The notes below the pieces were generated by a model. It had not been told where the DNA came from. It ran no database searches and saw only the letters and a list, made by a program, of their open reading frames with translations. Shown one piece after another: positions 32,873 to 41,948 of a DNA stretch of 64,000 nt. This DNA comes from an uncultured Coriobacteriaceae bacterium (lineage in GTDB: Bacteria > Actinomycetota > Coriobacteriia > Coriobacteriales > Atopobiaceae): assembly GCA_902777325.1 (NCBI GenBank), contig CACYTH010000001.1, forward strand, positions 124,001 to 188,000, given 5' to 3'. Positions within the stretch are counted from its first letter, which is position 1, and the number at the start of each line of letters is the position of its first letter. The translations under genes and the position numbers were made by a program.

Positions 32873-32933
32873 CTACAGCTTGAGCACGATCTCGATCTCG
32901 GGGTCGACAAGGCCGGCGCAGGCGACGGAATCT
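32873..32933 (-). pseudogene. Decayed 3' end of an MBL-fold hydrolase gene
   Basis: Read on the minus strand, this fragment ends AGLVDPEIEIVLKL then stop, nearly identical to the C-terminus AGLVDPGIEVVLKL of the intact MBL hydrolase at 18190-18828, and the DNA also aligns over about 50 bp. Upstream the frame is broken by a stop and similarity ends. It is a remnant of a second copy, lost or replaced by recombination. Confidence 0.7.
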
Positions 32934-32952
32934 CAAAGGCGTCTGGTCCAGG

Positions 32953-33918
32953 TCACAACAGCAGGTCACGCAGGCTCTGCACGGTGCCGTCAAAGTGCCA
33001 GGCGCGCATGCCCAGCATCCGGGCACCGAGCACGTTGTCGCGCGCGTCATCGACAAGAAGGCACTCCCCCGCCTCCAGCCCGTAGCGCTCGAGCAGCGTG
33101 CGATAGATGCGCGCGTCGGGCTTGACCACCCGCTCGCGATAGGAGACGACCATGCCGTCAAAGCACTCTCTGCCAGGCAACTGCGCCTCGTAGCGCTCGA
33201 AGGGCTCCCCCGCGTTGGTGAGCAGGTATATGCCATATCCCGCCTGCTTGAGGTCTCCGATAAGCCCACCCATGCCCTCCACGGGCACGCGCTCATCGCA
33301 CCAGTGGCGCACGAGCTCGTTCACAGCGGCATGCAGCCGGCGCGGAAGGCGCGCCTTTGCCGTCCAGGCAACGGTCCCCTCGTCCACGGCGCCAGCGTCC
33401 ATCAAAGCCCACTGCACAGATCCAAAGACGGCGTCGGCCAGAAGGCGCACGTCCTCGTCGCTCTCGCAGAAGCGGCGGGCTTGCCCGAGCGGCTCCCACC
33501 TGAAGAGCACGCCCCCCATGTCAAAGACGACGTTTCTCACAGGCACGACGGAGCCACGCGGATCGAGCGCGAGCGTGGGAATCTCCAATCTGCAAGCCTC
33601 CACCAGCCGGGCCAAGCCTTTCTCGGTGGTCACGATTGCATCGACGCCATGCTCGACGGCGTCGGACAGGAGCGCTGCCAGGCGACGGAGCTCTGCATCT
33701 GGCAGGCTCGCGGCATTTGCAGAGGAGAGGCCGGCAATCCATGCGCGCTCGTCCTCGGGTGGCACCAGCACCTGAAAGCCCCACCGGGCGAGCGCCACCC
33801 TGAGGCCCTCCACCCCCATGTCGCCCTCGTTGCCCAAGAGCACCACGCGGCGGCAGCGCATGTGGGCAAGGTCGATGCGCAGGGCATCTACCAGCCATTC
33901 TGTGGGAAACTGAGACAT
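32953..33918 (-). CDS. HAD-superfamily hydrolase fused to an N-terminal domain
   Basis: 321-residue two-domain protein. Residues about 128-321 are a HAD hydrolase with all four motifs: FDMGGVL (nucleophile D133), LLTNAGEP, VVKPDARIY and LLVDDARDN, typical of YihX-like sugar phosphatases. Residues 1-125 form an alpha/beta domain (RRVVLLGNEGDMGVEGL, DAIVTTEKGLARLVE) that faintly resembles half of an Asp/Glu racemase or a sugar-isomerase-type domain; I cannot name it. The fusion is unusual. It is followed 31 bp later by an acylphosphatase gene upstream on the same strand, so two phosphate-hydrolysing genes lie together. Confidence 0.8.
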   Translation of the reverse strand: MSQFPTEWLVDALRIDLAHMRCRRVVLLGNEGDMGVEGLRVALARWGFQVLVPPEDERAWIAGLSSANAASLPDAELRRLAALLSDAVEHGVDAIVTTEKGLARLVEACRLEIPTLALDPRGSVVPVRNVVFDMGGVLFRWEPLGQARRFCESDEDVRLLADAVFGSVQWALMDAGAVDEGTVAWTAKARLPRRLHAAVNELVRHWCDERVPVEGMGGLIGDLKQAGYGIYLLTNAGEPFERYEAQLPGRECFDGMVVSYRERVVKPDARIYRTLLERYGLEAGECLLVDDARDNVLGARMLGMRAWHFDGTVQSLRDLLL

Positions 33919-33949
33919 ATGGGGCCCTTCCGGCAGGTCGGCTCGCGGC

Positions 33950-34381
33950 CTAGTAGAGCGGCCTGAAGTCGTACTCGCCCTCGATCACGTCCACGTCACG
34001 CGCCTCCTCGATGCGGAAGCCCGCCATCCAGCGGCGCCCGTTGTAGTAGCGCTCGAGACCGTCGATGACCGCCTGCACCTGCTCGCGGATTCCCTGGATC
34101 TCAGCCGTGACCGAACCATCCCGCTCGTTCATGACCCATCCCGTCGCTCCGACCGAGCTTGCAAGGTTGGTCGTAGTCCAGCGGAAGCCGACCCCCTGGA
34201 CACTACCGACAAAACGGTAGCGTCGGCGAACCTTGGGGCCTAGCACGGTGTCACCCATGGTCGCCTCTCCCTTCTCGGCCACCACAGTCATCTTGCGCAC
34301 CTGCTCGAGTTCCATCTGCTCGAGCTCGTTCGCCGCGCCCTGGCCTTCAATCATCTTGCGAATGTCCGAGAGCAGTCCCAT
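33950..34381 (-). CDS. Acylphosphatase with N-terminal extension
   Basis: 143-residue protein. The acylphosphatase domain covers about residues 50-143, with VQGVGFRW (catalytic Arg) and GWVMNERDGSV (catalytic Asn). The preceding 45 residues are charged and helical, with no known match; normal acylphosphatases are about 90 residues. The ATG at 34381 is used; a GTG at 34387 two codons earlier is equally open, and GGAGGCGAGG precedes both. The enzyme hydrolyses acyl phosphates such as acetyl phosphate or carbamoyl phosphate. Confidence 0.87.
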   Translation of the reverse strand: MGLLSDIRKMIEGQGAANELEQMELEQVRKMTVVAEKGEATMGDTVLGPKVRRRYRFVGSVQGVGFRWTTTNLASSVGATGWVMNERDGSVTAEIQGIREQVQAVIDGLERYYNGRRWMAGFRIEEARDVDVIEGEYDFRPLY

Positions 34382-34612
34382 GGCCACCTCGCCTCCAGCA
34401 ATCCGTTCGCGCCCATCGTATCATGATGGCCGCCGATACGGGCTGATGCCCCGGGACTCTCGGCGAGGTTCCGGCACGTGTTGTCAACGGCAAAAGCCGT
34501 AATCTGCCCCTATGTACAAGACCACTCTGCGATACTGTTCGCTAACAGTCGCTTTGGAATCGAGGCCGCTGCTCGCAGCGCTTACGGATCAGAGGTTAAC
34601 AAAAGGAGTCGC

Positions 34613-35503
34613 ATGCACTACGACGGAATGACCTTCAGACCGCCCTACGAGGCATACTCGCTGCTGCTGCAGGTCACGCGCGGATGCAGCCACAACGCCT
34701 GCACCTTCTGCAGCATGTATCGTGACGTGCCGTTTTCTGTCTCGCCGCTCGAGGAGATCGTTGACGACATCGCCGAGGCCGCATATCGCTACCCGCGCGC
34801 AAGGCGCGTGTTCCTCGTCAATGGCGACGCCTTCTGCCTGCCAACGGATGCTCTGCTCAACATCGCGGAGATGATCCACGAGGCGCTTCCCACTGTCGAG
34901 TCCATCGGCTGTTATGCGCGCATCACCAATATCGCAAGCAAGACAGATGACGAGCTTGCCGCACTTGCGCAGGCAGGCTACGCGGACATAAACATCGGTG
35001 TGGAGAGCGCCCTCGACGACGTGCTCACCTTTATGAACAAGGGCTACACTGCGGCAGAGGCACGCGAGCAGCTGGCTCGGCTCAACGCAGCGAGCCTCCC
35101 CTTCAACGTGAACATCATCAATGCCGCAGCCGGACCAAACCGCATCGCCGAGCATGCCGCCGCAAACGCCGCGCTCGTCAATGAGGCCAAGCCCACGCTC
35201 ATCTTTGTCTCTCCCCTGCACGTAGACTCAGGCACGCCCCTTGAGACGCTACTTGACCAAGGCGCCTTCGAGGAGTGCACGCTCGGACAGTATGTTGAGG
35301 AGGAGATCGCCTTCTTGGAGGGGCTAGAACTGGACGAGTGCGTGTTCTTCGGAGCGCACGTCTCCAACCCCATCCCTGCAAACGGCTTGCTCCCGCGCGA
35401 CAAGGAGGCGTTGCTGACCATACTGCGCGAGGGATTGGCAAGCACACCGCAAGAGATGCACAACTCGCATCCCTCTAAAGGCGCAGAGGGCAGCCTCCGG
35501 TAG
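34613..35503 (+). CDS. Radical SAM protein
   Basis: 296-residue radical SAM enzyme with the cluster motif C25-S-H-N-A-C30-T-F-C33 (CX4CX2C as in the GCxxNxCxFC group related to Elp3/HemW). Further family features are VFLVNGDAFCL (glycine-rich SAM region) and ADINIGVESA. No C-terminal auxiliary cluster is seen. The start MHYDGMTF at 34613 has AAAAGGAG upstream. It is a single gene in a region with tandem hairpins. The product reaction is unknown; similar short proteins are widespread in anaerobes. Confidence 0.85.
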   Translation: MHYDGMTFRPPYEAYSLLLQVTRGCSHNACTFCSMYRDVPFSVSPLEEIVDDIAEAAYRYPRARRVFLVNGDAFCLPTDALLNIAEMIHEALPTVESIGCYARITNIASKTDDELAALAQAGYADINIGVESALDDVLTFMNKGYTAAEAREQLARLNAASLPFNVNIINAAAGPNRIAEHAAANAALVNEAKPTLIFVSPLHVDSGTPLETLLDQGAFEECTLGQYVEEEIAFLEGLELDECVFFGAHVSNPIPANGLLPRDKEALLTILREGLASTPQEMHNSHPSKGAEGSLR

Positions 35504-35531
35504 AGCCTGGTAGGTCAAGCCTTACCGGAGG
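35494..35531 (+). terminator. Hairpin overlapping the radical SAM stop codon
   Basis: 9-bp stem (35494-35502 with 35523-35531) with a long loop; the 5' arm includes the end of the coding sequence. Confidence 0.45.
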
Positions 35532-35574
35532 ATGATTAGCCCTCAATGAACATGTACGAGTGAGACAGCCCGCC

Positions 35575-35850
35575 CTACAGGATGGCCTTCTCCTCCCCAC
35601 GCACCTGTGCGACAGCCTGCGCGATGAGCTCTTCGCTGACACCAAGCTCGAGAAGCTTCTGCGAGAGCTCGTTTATGCCCTGCTCGAGACCCTGCTCGAG
35701 GCCCTGCTCACGAGCCTCACGTGCTTCGCGTTCGACACGTTCGACTCTATCAGCCCACAACTCAAGAACCTCGCCGCCCATGACAGCCCTCACCTTCTTT
35801 TGCAGCGTCTCGTAAGCTGCCGTGATATGGTCTGCGTGCGGCAGCGTGCA
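35575..35850 (-). pseudogene. C-terminal fragment of an Rpn/PD-(D/E)XK-type transposase-nuclease gene
   Basis: Only the tail is present: a stretch with ADRVERVEREAREAREQG, two GLEQ repeats, then an LSQKLLELGVSEELIAQAV helix, the pattern seen at the ends of Rpn-family recombination-promoting nucleases. The nuclease domain that should precede it is absent, and the upstream frame, open to 36024, looks non-coding. It is probably a remnant of a mobile gene. An isolated small protein is the alternative. Confidence 0.5.
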
Positions 35851-36100
35851 TGGGCATCCTCTGGGGGACGAATACGGGTGGTGCATGTATTCGCTCGAGA
35901 ACGCCCGCCACGGAATGAAAGCCCCGGCTCCGCGGAACGAACCTGCAGGTGAGTCAGCCGGAAACCCCGTATAGCCGCGGGTTTCTGCGTATGAGGGTAC
36001 ACGGTCCGGACCGGACGTGGACACGTATCGACAACCGCTCCCTCCAAGCAGCTTTAGTGTATCACGTTAATAAGTACATTTGTTCGATTATTTTGAGATT

Positions 36101-36126
36101 CTTCGCATGCCGCAGGCATGACGAAG
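36101..36126. repeat. Hairpin downstream of the PatB/MalY-like gene
   Basis: 11-base arm pairing with GGCATG and CGAAG across one bulged base (36101-36111 with 36115-36126), 21 bp after the aminotransferase stop, in an AT-rich gap. No T-run on the minus strand. Confidence 0.4.
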
Positions 36127-36146
36127 TGCCGAACCGATCATCTGCC

Positions 36147-37349
36147 CTACAGCACGTAGCTCATCAGACGATGGAATGCCTCTTGCAAGCGCGCGGTGGG
36201 CAGGGCGAGGTTCATGCGGATGTGCGTGGGTCCATGGAACATGGCACCGTCCTGCCAGGCCACGCCGACGCGCCAGGCCGCCTCCTCGAGCTCTGCCAGC
36301 GTCTTGCCGTGCCTCTCGAGCCAGCCGGCAAAGTCGATGAAGAGCATGTAGGTGCCCTCGGGACGCATGAGGCTGACCCCGTCGATCCCCGCAAAGAAGT
36401 CGCACGCCACGGTCATGTTCGCGTCAATCACCTGCAGCAGCTCATCCAGCCATGCGGCGCCTTCGTCGCTGTAGGCGCCGACGAGCGCCTCCTGCGAGAG
36501 CACGTTCATGCTGTTGTAGTGCGTGGCGTCTGACACGGAGCGCACGCGGTCACGCAGGCGCTGGTCATAGATCACATGGTAGCTGCCGATGAGGCCAGCC
36601 AGGTTGAAGGTCTTGCTCGGCGCATAGAGCGCGATGGTGTTGTCGTGCGCCCACTGGCTCACCTGCTGGGCCGGGATGTGGGTATGGCCGGGCAGGATGA
36701 GGTCGCTCCAGATCTCGTCGCAGATGACGGTACACTGGTACTTCTCGAAGAGCTCCATGGCGCGCTCGATCTCCCAGCACTCCCAGACGCGCCCGCAGGG
36801 GTTGTGCGGCGAGCAGAAGATGGCCAGGTGGATGTGATTCTCGGACAGTCGGCGCTCCATGTCCTCGAAGTCCATGCGCCAGACGCCCTCGTCGTCGAGG
36901 ACGAGCGGGCTGTGTTCGATGACACGGCCGGTGCGCTCGACCGAGCCGGTGAAGCCGACGTAGGTGGGCGAATGCAGCAGGATTTTGTCCGCGGGGGCGC
37001 TGAAGGCGCAGATGGCAGAAACCACGCCGCCGAGCACGCCGTTCTCGTAACCGATGCACTCGCGGGTGAGGTCGTCGACGCCCTTGCGACGCCTATGCCA
37101 GTCGATGATCGCGTCGTAGTAGGCGTCCGAGTTGAGGAAGTACCCAAACAGCGGGTGCCCCACGCGGCGCGTGATGGCTCCGGTGATGCAGGACGGCGCG
37201 GCAAAGCTCATGTCGGCGACCCACAGCGGGATGGCGTCAAAGCCCTCCTGGGGCGCGGCGGGGGCAAAGCCTCCCGGCATTCCCAGCCCGTCGACGGCAA
37301 GCGCGCCGGTGCCAGTGCGGTCGATGATTGACGTGAAGTCGAACTGCAT
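36147..37349 (-). CDS. PatB/MalY-type PLP-dependent cystathionine beta-lyase
   Basis: 400-residue fold-type I PLP enzyme. The lysine is K246 in APSKTFNLAGL; SPHNPCGR (N183) and CDEIWSDLI are family motifs, and the N-terminus IPLWVADMSF is typical of PatB/MalY beta-C-S lyases that split cystathionine or other S-conjugates to homocysteine or thiols, pyruvate and ammonia. The start MQFDFTSII at 37349 has GGGGGAG upstream; earlier in-frame codons look non-coding. An amino-acid ABC operon lies immediately upstream on the same strand behind a terminator, so the two may share a sulfur amino acid theme. Confidence 0.88.
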   Translation of the reverse strand: MQFDFTSIIDRTGTGALAVDGLGMPGGFAPAAPQEGFDAIPLWVADMSFAAPSCITGAITRRVGHPLFGYFLNSDAYYDAIIDWHRRRKGVDDLTRECIGYENGVLGGVVSAICAFSAPADKILLHSPTYVGFTGSVERTGRVIEHSPLVLDDEGVWRMDFEDMERRLSENHIHLAIFCSPHNPCGRVWECWEIERAMELFEKYQCTVICDEIWSDLILPGHTHIPAQQVSQWAHDNTIALYAPSKTFNLAGLIGSYHVIYDQRLRDRVRSVSDATHYNSMNVLSQEALVGAYSDEGAAWLDELLQVIDANMTVACDFFAGIDGVSLMRPEGTYMLFIDFAGWLERHGKTLAELEEAAWRVGVAWQDGAMFHGPTHIRMNLALPTARLQEAFHRLMSYVL

Positions 37350-37454
37350 GAGCGTCTCCCCCATTGGTCGCATTTGATGTCCAGGCAAATCGTAGCGCAA
37401 GGAGAGGCGCCAGCGCACGCTCGAGTTGCACATGTCGGCGCCCAGAGAACAAGG

Positions 37455-37485
37455 GCGGCTCCCCGAGCACTGCTCTGGGAGCCGC
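37455..37485 (-). terminator. Terminator of the amino-acid ABC transporter operon
   Basis: Perfect 9-bp stem (37455-37463 with 37477-37485) 26 bp after the ATPase stop, followed on the minus strand by CCTTGTTCT. Confidence 0.6.
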
Positions 37486-37511
37486 ATGCATGTCATTGAT
37501 TAGGGTCCGGC

Positions 37512-38273
37512 CTACACCCTGTTGTAGGCGGCAAAAAACTCCTGGGTCTCCGGGTCGGTCGGGTGGTCCATGACGTCGTAGGGGCTGCCGTTCTCGGCGA
37601 TCTTGCCACGACGCAGGAGCACGATGCGGTCCGCCGCATCGTGGGCAAAGCCCATCTCGTGCGTAGCCATCAAGATGGTGGCGCCCTGCGCCTTGAGCTC
37701 GCCCACCATCTCGAGCACCTCGCCCACCAGAAGCGGGTCGAGGGCGGAGGTGATCTCGTCGAGCAGGAGCAGCTCGGGCTCCATCATGAGTGCGCGGCAG
37801 ATGGCCACGCGCTGCTGCTGGCCACCGGAGAGGCGGTCGGGGTACTCCTTGGCCTTCTGGTCCATACCGATGCGACGCAGCAGCCCCATGGCCTTCTCCT
37901 CGGCCTTCTCGCGCGGCCACTTGTGCACCTTGCGCGCGGCGAGCGTGACGTTGTTGAGCACCGTCATGTGCGAGAAGAGGTTGAACTGCTGGAACACCAC
38001 GCCGATGCGCGAGCGCTGCTTGTCCATGTTGATGCTCGGGTCGGTGATGTCGGTGTCGCCCAGCCAGATCTGGCCGTCGTTGACCTGCTCGAGCAGGTTG
38101 ACACACTTCATGAGCGTGGACTTGCCGGAGCCGGAGGCGCCCAGAAGCGCCACGGTCTCGTGCTGGTGCACGTCAAAGGAGATGTGGTCCAGGACGGTAT
38201 TGTCGCCAAAGCGCTTGACCACGTTATCAATGCGCAGGACTTTCTTGTTGTTGGTGAGATCAGTGCCAGCCAT
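37512..38273 (-). CDS. Polar amino-acid ABC transporter ATP-binding protein
   Basis: 253-residue ATPase of the GlnQ/HisP group. Walker A GASGSGKST (45-53), signature LSGGQQQRVAI, Walker B LLLLDEITSAL and the H-loop MATHEMGFA are all present. Its ATG overlaps the permease stop as TGATG, showing translational coupling. It powers uptake by the permease and substrate-binding lipoprotein encoded upstream. Confidence 0.93.
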   Translation of the reverse strand: MAGTDLTNNKKVLRIDNVVKRFGDNTVLDHISFDVHQHETVALLGASGSGKSTLMKCVNLLEQVNDGQIWLGDTDITDPSINMDKQRSRIGVVFQQFNLFSHMTVLNNVTLAARKVHKWPREKAEEKAMGLLRRIGMDQKAKEYPDRLSGGQQQRVAICRALMMEPELLLLDEITSALDPLLVGEVLEMVGELKAQGATILMATHEMGFAHDAADRIVLLRRGKIAENGSPYDVMDHPTDPETQEFFAAYNRV

Positions 38274-39130
38274 CAGACCATGCCTCCCGTCTGCTCGCGC
38301 TTGCGCAGCCTCTCGGAGTACCAGTCGTTCAGCAGGATGAACGGCACGCTCATCAGGATGAAGACGATGCTCGCGACGATATAGGGCGTGAAGTTGTAGG
38401 TCTTGGCGACCACGATCTGCGCAGCGCGGACGGCGTCGACGGCGCCGAGCGTGGAGATCAGGCCCACGTCCTTCTGCATGGCAATGAAGTCGTTCATGAG
38501 GGCGGGCGCCACCTTGCGCAGACCCTGCGGAATGATGACCAGGCGCATCGTCTGGGTCTGCGTCAGGCCCAGCGAGCGAGCGGAGGCGCGCTGCGAGGGA
38601 TGCACGTCCTGGAAGCCGGCGCGCAGCACCTCCGCGATGTAGGCGGAGTAGCTCATGACCACGGCGATGGTACCGAGCACGGCCTTGTCGATGCGGCCGA
38701 AGAGCCCCAGTCCGGGGATGCCGAAGCCGATGAGGTAGAGCACGACGATCATCGGGATGCCGCGCATGATGGTGGTGTAGAAGCGCGCCACCACGCGGAG
38801 CGGGAACATGACCGCCGAGGTGGTCATGCGGATGAGCGCAAGCGAGGTGCCCAGGATGGCCACGCCGATGAGCGCGACGCCCAGGACGCGGATGTTGAGC
38901 CAGAGGCCCTCAAGCACCTGCGGCCAGGCCTGTGCGAAATACTCGGGCGAGAAGAAGGACTCTTTGACCCGAGGCCAGCCGGGAGAGTTCTTGAGCACGA
39001 TGACGACGATGGCCACAAACAAGAGCGACGACACGACGCTCGTGAGGTGCGAGCGGAGGTTCTCCTTGCGACGGTACTCCTCGCGATCCCGCTCGATGTC
39101 GCTGACGTCGTAGACGATCTTTTCTGCCAT
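38273..39130 (-). CDS. Amino-acid ABC transporter permease
   Basis: 285-residue HisM/GlnP-type permease. A polar N-terminus of about 30 residues precedes helix 1; the EAA-like loop reads EVLRAGFQDVHPSQRASARSLGL, the standard coupling element. Five to six membrane helices are predicted. It lies between the substrate-binding protein gene, across a hairpin, and the ATPase gene. A single permease gene implies a homodimeric channel. Confidence 0.92.
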   Translation of the reverse strand: MAEKIVYDVSDIERDREEYRRKENLRSHLTSVVSSLLFVAIVVIVLKNSPGWPRVKESFFSPEYFAQAWPQVLEGLWLNIRVLGVALIGVAILGTSLALIRMTTSAVMFPLRVVARFYTTIMRGIPMIVVLYLIGFGIPGLGLFGRIDKAVLGTIAVVMSYSAYIAEVLRAGFQDVHPSQRASARSLGLTQTQTMRLVIIPQGLRKVAPALMNDFIAMQKDVGLISTLGAVDAVRAAQIVVAKTYNFTPYIVASIVFILMSVPFILLNDWYSERLRKREQTGGMV

Positions 39131-39218
39131 AGGTGATGATCACCTCGTTCATGTGATGGGAGGACGCACGCCAGCTGCCCGACAGGCTGCGCGGCCGCCC
39201 TTGTGCTGGCAAGCAAAA

Positions 39219-39249
39219 CGCGGCCGGCTGGATGCCCCAACCGGCCGCG
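39219..39249 (-). terminator. Intra-operon terminator after the substrate-binding protein gene
   Basis: Perfect 9-bp GC stem (39219-39227 with 39241-39249), 11 bp after the stop, followed on the minus strand by TTTTG. Partial termination here would give more binding protein than permease. Confidence 0.65.
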
Positions 39250-39260
39250 CAGACACAAAG

Positions 39261-40139
39261 CTACTCGGCGAGCGTGGGAATGTCGGTGGTGTAGGCCTTG
39301 AGCCAGGTGTCGATGAGGCCGTCAACGGTGCCGTCGTCGAGGATGGCGTTCATGGCGTCGGTCACGAACGGGGTGAGCGGGGAATCCTTGACCAGGGTGA
39401 TGCCCAGACCGTCGGGATCCTCGGTGCCGGGGATCTGGCCCACGACGACGCCATTGGCGAGCTGCTCGGACTCGACCATGTACACGCACTGCGGGGTGTC
39501 GGTGACGAGCGCGTCGGCCTGGCCGTTGTCGACGGCGGCCACGGCGTCGGAGTTGTTGTTGAAGATGTCGATGCCCTCTTCGGAGCCGCCCTTGATGATG
39601 TCCTTGACGTAGTCGATGGCGGTGGTGCCCATCATGACGGCAAACACGGCGTCCTTGAGGTCTGCACACGTGGTGGCGCTGGCAAACTTGCTGTCCTTTT
39701 TGACGATGATGGACTGCGTGGGACGGAAGTATGCGGGCGAGAAGTCAACAGCCTTCTTGCGGTCCTCGTTGATGGAGACCTGCTGGATGTTGAGGTCCCA
39801 CTCGTGGTCACCGGGGGCGCAGGCCTCGTCGAACTCGGTGCGGGTCCAGACGACCTCCTCCTTGGCGAAGCCCATCTTCTCTGCCAGGGCGTAGATGACG
39901 GCAGCCTCGAAGCCCTCGCCGGACTCGGGGTCGTCGTTCATGACCCAGGGCTCCCATGCGGGGTTGCCGGTAGCAACGGTCAGCTTGCCGGGCTCGAAGG
40001 TGAGGTCCTTGACGTCGCCGGAAGCCTCGGCGGCACCGTCGTCGGAGGCACCAGAGTTGGAGCCACAGCCGGCAAGGCCGAGGACAGTCGCGCCAGCACC
40101 GAGCTTGAGCATCTGACGCCTGCTGATGATGAAGTCCAT
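39261..40139 (-). CDS. Amino-acid ABC transporter substrate-binding lipoprotein
   Basis: 292-residue family 3 solute-binding protein. The twin basic start (ISRRQMLKLGAG) and lipobox LAGC near residue 26 indicate an exported lipoprotein; the RR motif could mean Tat export. Binding-fold landmarks are ATGNPAWEPWVM and WDLNIQQVSINEDRKKAVDFSPAYF. Ligand cannot be read with certainty, but the neighbouring PatB-like lyase makes cystine or another sulfur amino acid a candidate. First gene of the transporter operon. Confidence 0.92.
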   Translation of the reverse strand: MDFIISRRQMLKLGAGATVLGLAGCGSNSGASDDGAAEASGDVKDLTFEPGKLTVATGNPAWEPWVMNDDPESGEGFEAAVIYALAEKMGFAKEEVVWTRTEFDEACAPGDHEWDLNIQQVSINEDRKKAVDFSPAYFRPTQSIIVKKDSKFASATTCADLKDAVFAVMMGTTAIDYVKDIIKGGSEEGIDIFNNNSDAVAAVDNGQADALVTDTPQCVYMVESEQLANGVVVGQIPGTEDPDGLGITLVKDSPLTPFVTDAMNAILDDGTVDGLIDTWLKAYTTDIPTLAE

Positions 40140-40293
40140 GACGGGGTTCCTTTCTGTCGCGCCCCACCACCGTGGTGGAACAATCCTCAGGATGGATAGC
40201 TACATAGTAAATGTTCGAAACAGCTCACGGGCACGCAAATGGCAAAGGTTTTTGATGCTCTGGCGTCATGGGCCACAGGCATGCACCTTGGCC

Positions 40294-41145
40294 CTACGCC
40301 TTCGAGACGCGCACGTCCCAGCCGGCGCCAAAGCCAATGCCGTAGCGCTCGACAATCGATGACTGGTTCATGGTGAACGAGACGTTCATGAGCTCGTTGG
40401 TGTAGGCCAGAAGCTCGCCGGGTCCGACGTCGCCAAAGGCGCGGCAGAGGGGCATCTCCTCGTCCAGCACGAGCTCGCCTGCATGACGCACCTCGATGCG
40501 CAGGACGTCCCCATAGCTCACGCCAAGCTCCTCGAGGAGGGCTAGCGGGATGTTGGTCCACGCGTTGCCGAAGTTGGGGTCGACGATGTCGACGATGCCC
40601 GTCGCCACCCCGCCAGAGACCTCGGGCACGGCAAGCGGCAGCATCACGATCTGGTCGACCGGGTAGGCCGGACCGACCTCCTCCCAGGAGATAATGCCGC
40701 TGGCCAGGCGCGCGGCGCAGTAGCCAAAGAGGTCGCGGCCGTGGAAGACCGAGGTGCCGCGCGTGTCGGGGTTGCGATTGACGGTCTCGTCGATCTCGCG
40801 GACCTCCGTGATGCCGATGTGACGGGCCACGTGCGTGAGGGCGCCGTTGTCGGGCGTCACGATGACGTGTCCGCTGGCGGTCTTTGCCACGCAGGCGCGC
40901 CGGGCCGTGCCCACGCCGGGGTCGACCACGCTCACGTAGATGGTGCCCTCGGGCCAGAACGGCATGCTCTGGTACAGCCGGTAGCTGGCGCTCCACACGT
41001 CGTAGCGCGGGATCTGATGGGTGCCGTCAAAGATCTCCAGCTCGCGGTCCATGCGCTTCACCACGCCATACATGGAGCTGACCGCCCCCTCCGCATAGGT
41101 GAAGTCGGTCTGGAACACCAAGATGGGCTTGTCGTATCTGCTCAT
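40294..41145 (-). CDS. SAM hydroxide adenosyltransferase-type protein (DUF62), copy 1
   Basis: 283-residue member of the DUF62/SAM-dependent halogenase family. Bacterial members hydrolyse S-adenosylmethionine to adenosine and methionine. Family motifs are FQTDFTYAEG with the conserved Asp near residue 13, SVVDPGVG, TPDNGALTH and FHGRDLFGY. GGAGG precedes the ATG at 41145. A paralogue lies at 54260-55108, next to ahcY. Single-gene unit. Confidence 0.87.
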   Translation of the reverse strand: MSRYDKPILVFQTDFTYAEGAVSSMYGVVKRMDRELEIFDGTHQIPRYDVWSASYRLYQSMPFWPEGTIYVSVVDPGVGTARRACVAKTASGHVIVTPDNGALTHVARHIGITEVREIDETVNRNPDTRGTSVFHGRDLFGYCAARLASGIISWEEVGPAYPVDQIVMLPLAVPEVSGGVATGIVDIVDPNFGNAWTNIPLALLEELGVSYGDVLRIEVRHAGELVLDEEMPLCRAFGDVGPGELLAYTNELMNVSFTMNQSSIVERYGIGFGAGWDVRVSKA

Positions 41146-41230
41146 GCGACCTCCTGCTTGCGAGTCTCTGCCATTGGGTAGCATAGCCCGACGCGGGACG
41201 GCCGAAAAGGAGAATGCGAGCTATGTTGCC

Positions 41231-41764
41231 TCATGTCTCCATGCGCAGGGCAAGGTAGAGCTCGCTCAGGCCGTCAAGCACAAGCGCCACGCCGCAGATC
41301 ACGGGCAGCACATGGACGCCGGCAGAGGGGACGAGCGTCAGGAAGATGCCCACGGCAATGGTGATGATGCCCACGCGCAGGGAGAACTTCTCCGCCTCCT
41401 CCTCGTCGGCGGTCTTGGTGAGCGAGCGCGCCACGTCCCCCAGGCCCGACAGCACGACGAGCACGCCCAGCACCGAGAAGAGCACCTTGGCAAACATGTC
41501 GGGGAAGACGCCCACCACGGCGCCGATCAGGATGAGCACGCCCGAGACGACGACGTCCTCGAACGGGATGAGGTCGATGCTCTGCGCCCGCAGGAGGTGT
41601 CCCAGGAGCGTGACAACGCCAAAGGTGGCGGTCGCGCATCCGACGAGACGCACGATGAAGGCGGTCACCTCGCCGGCATTGGAGAGGACCGCGGCGCCGA
41701 GAAAGACGAGCAGGGCACCTGTCATGGTGACGGTGAACCTCGTGTGAACGGTGCGATTCTCCAT
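41231..41764 (-). CDS. HdeD/DUF308-type membrane protein
   Basis: 177-residue protein with five to six short membrane helices and tandem DUF308-like repeats (GVLILIGAVVGVFPDMFAKV, GLGDVARSL). A polar insert TKTADEEEAEKFSL lies between helices. Members include E. coli HdeD, linked to acid resistance, but a function here is not known. Single gene with GGAGTCTCC upstream. Confidence 0.8.
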   Translation of the reverse strand: MENRTVHTRFTVTMTGALLVFLGAAVLSNAGEVTAFIVRLVGCATATFGVVTLLGHLLRAQSIDLIPFEDVVVSGVLILIGAVVGVFPDMFAKVLFSVLGVLVVLSGLGDVARSLTKTADEEEAEKFSLRVGIITIAVGIFLTLVPSAGVHVLPVICGVALVLDGLSELYLALRMET

Positions 41765-41948
41765 GGAGACTCCTTGCGACAGGCATGTCTAGCTTCTTTA
41801 TGGTACAGGCTCGCGGGGCAAACGCGGCCCACGGTTCGGGGAGCTGCGCCATGAGGTTGGTGTGCAAACGTTTCAAGCGTGCGGCTATTTTCTCCATGGG
41901 CGGTTGTTGTTGGTAGAGTTATTCACCAACGCGCATGAAGGGATGCCC

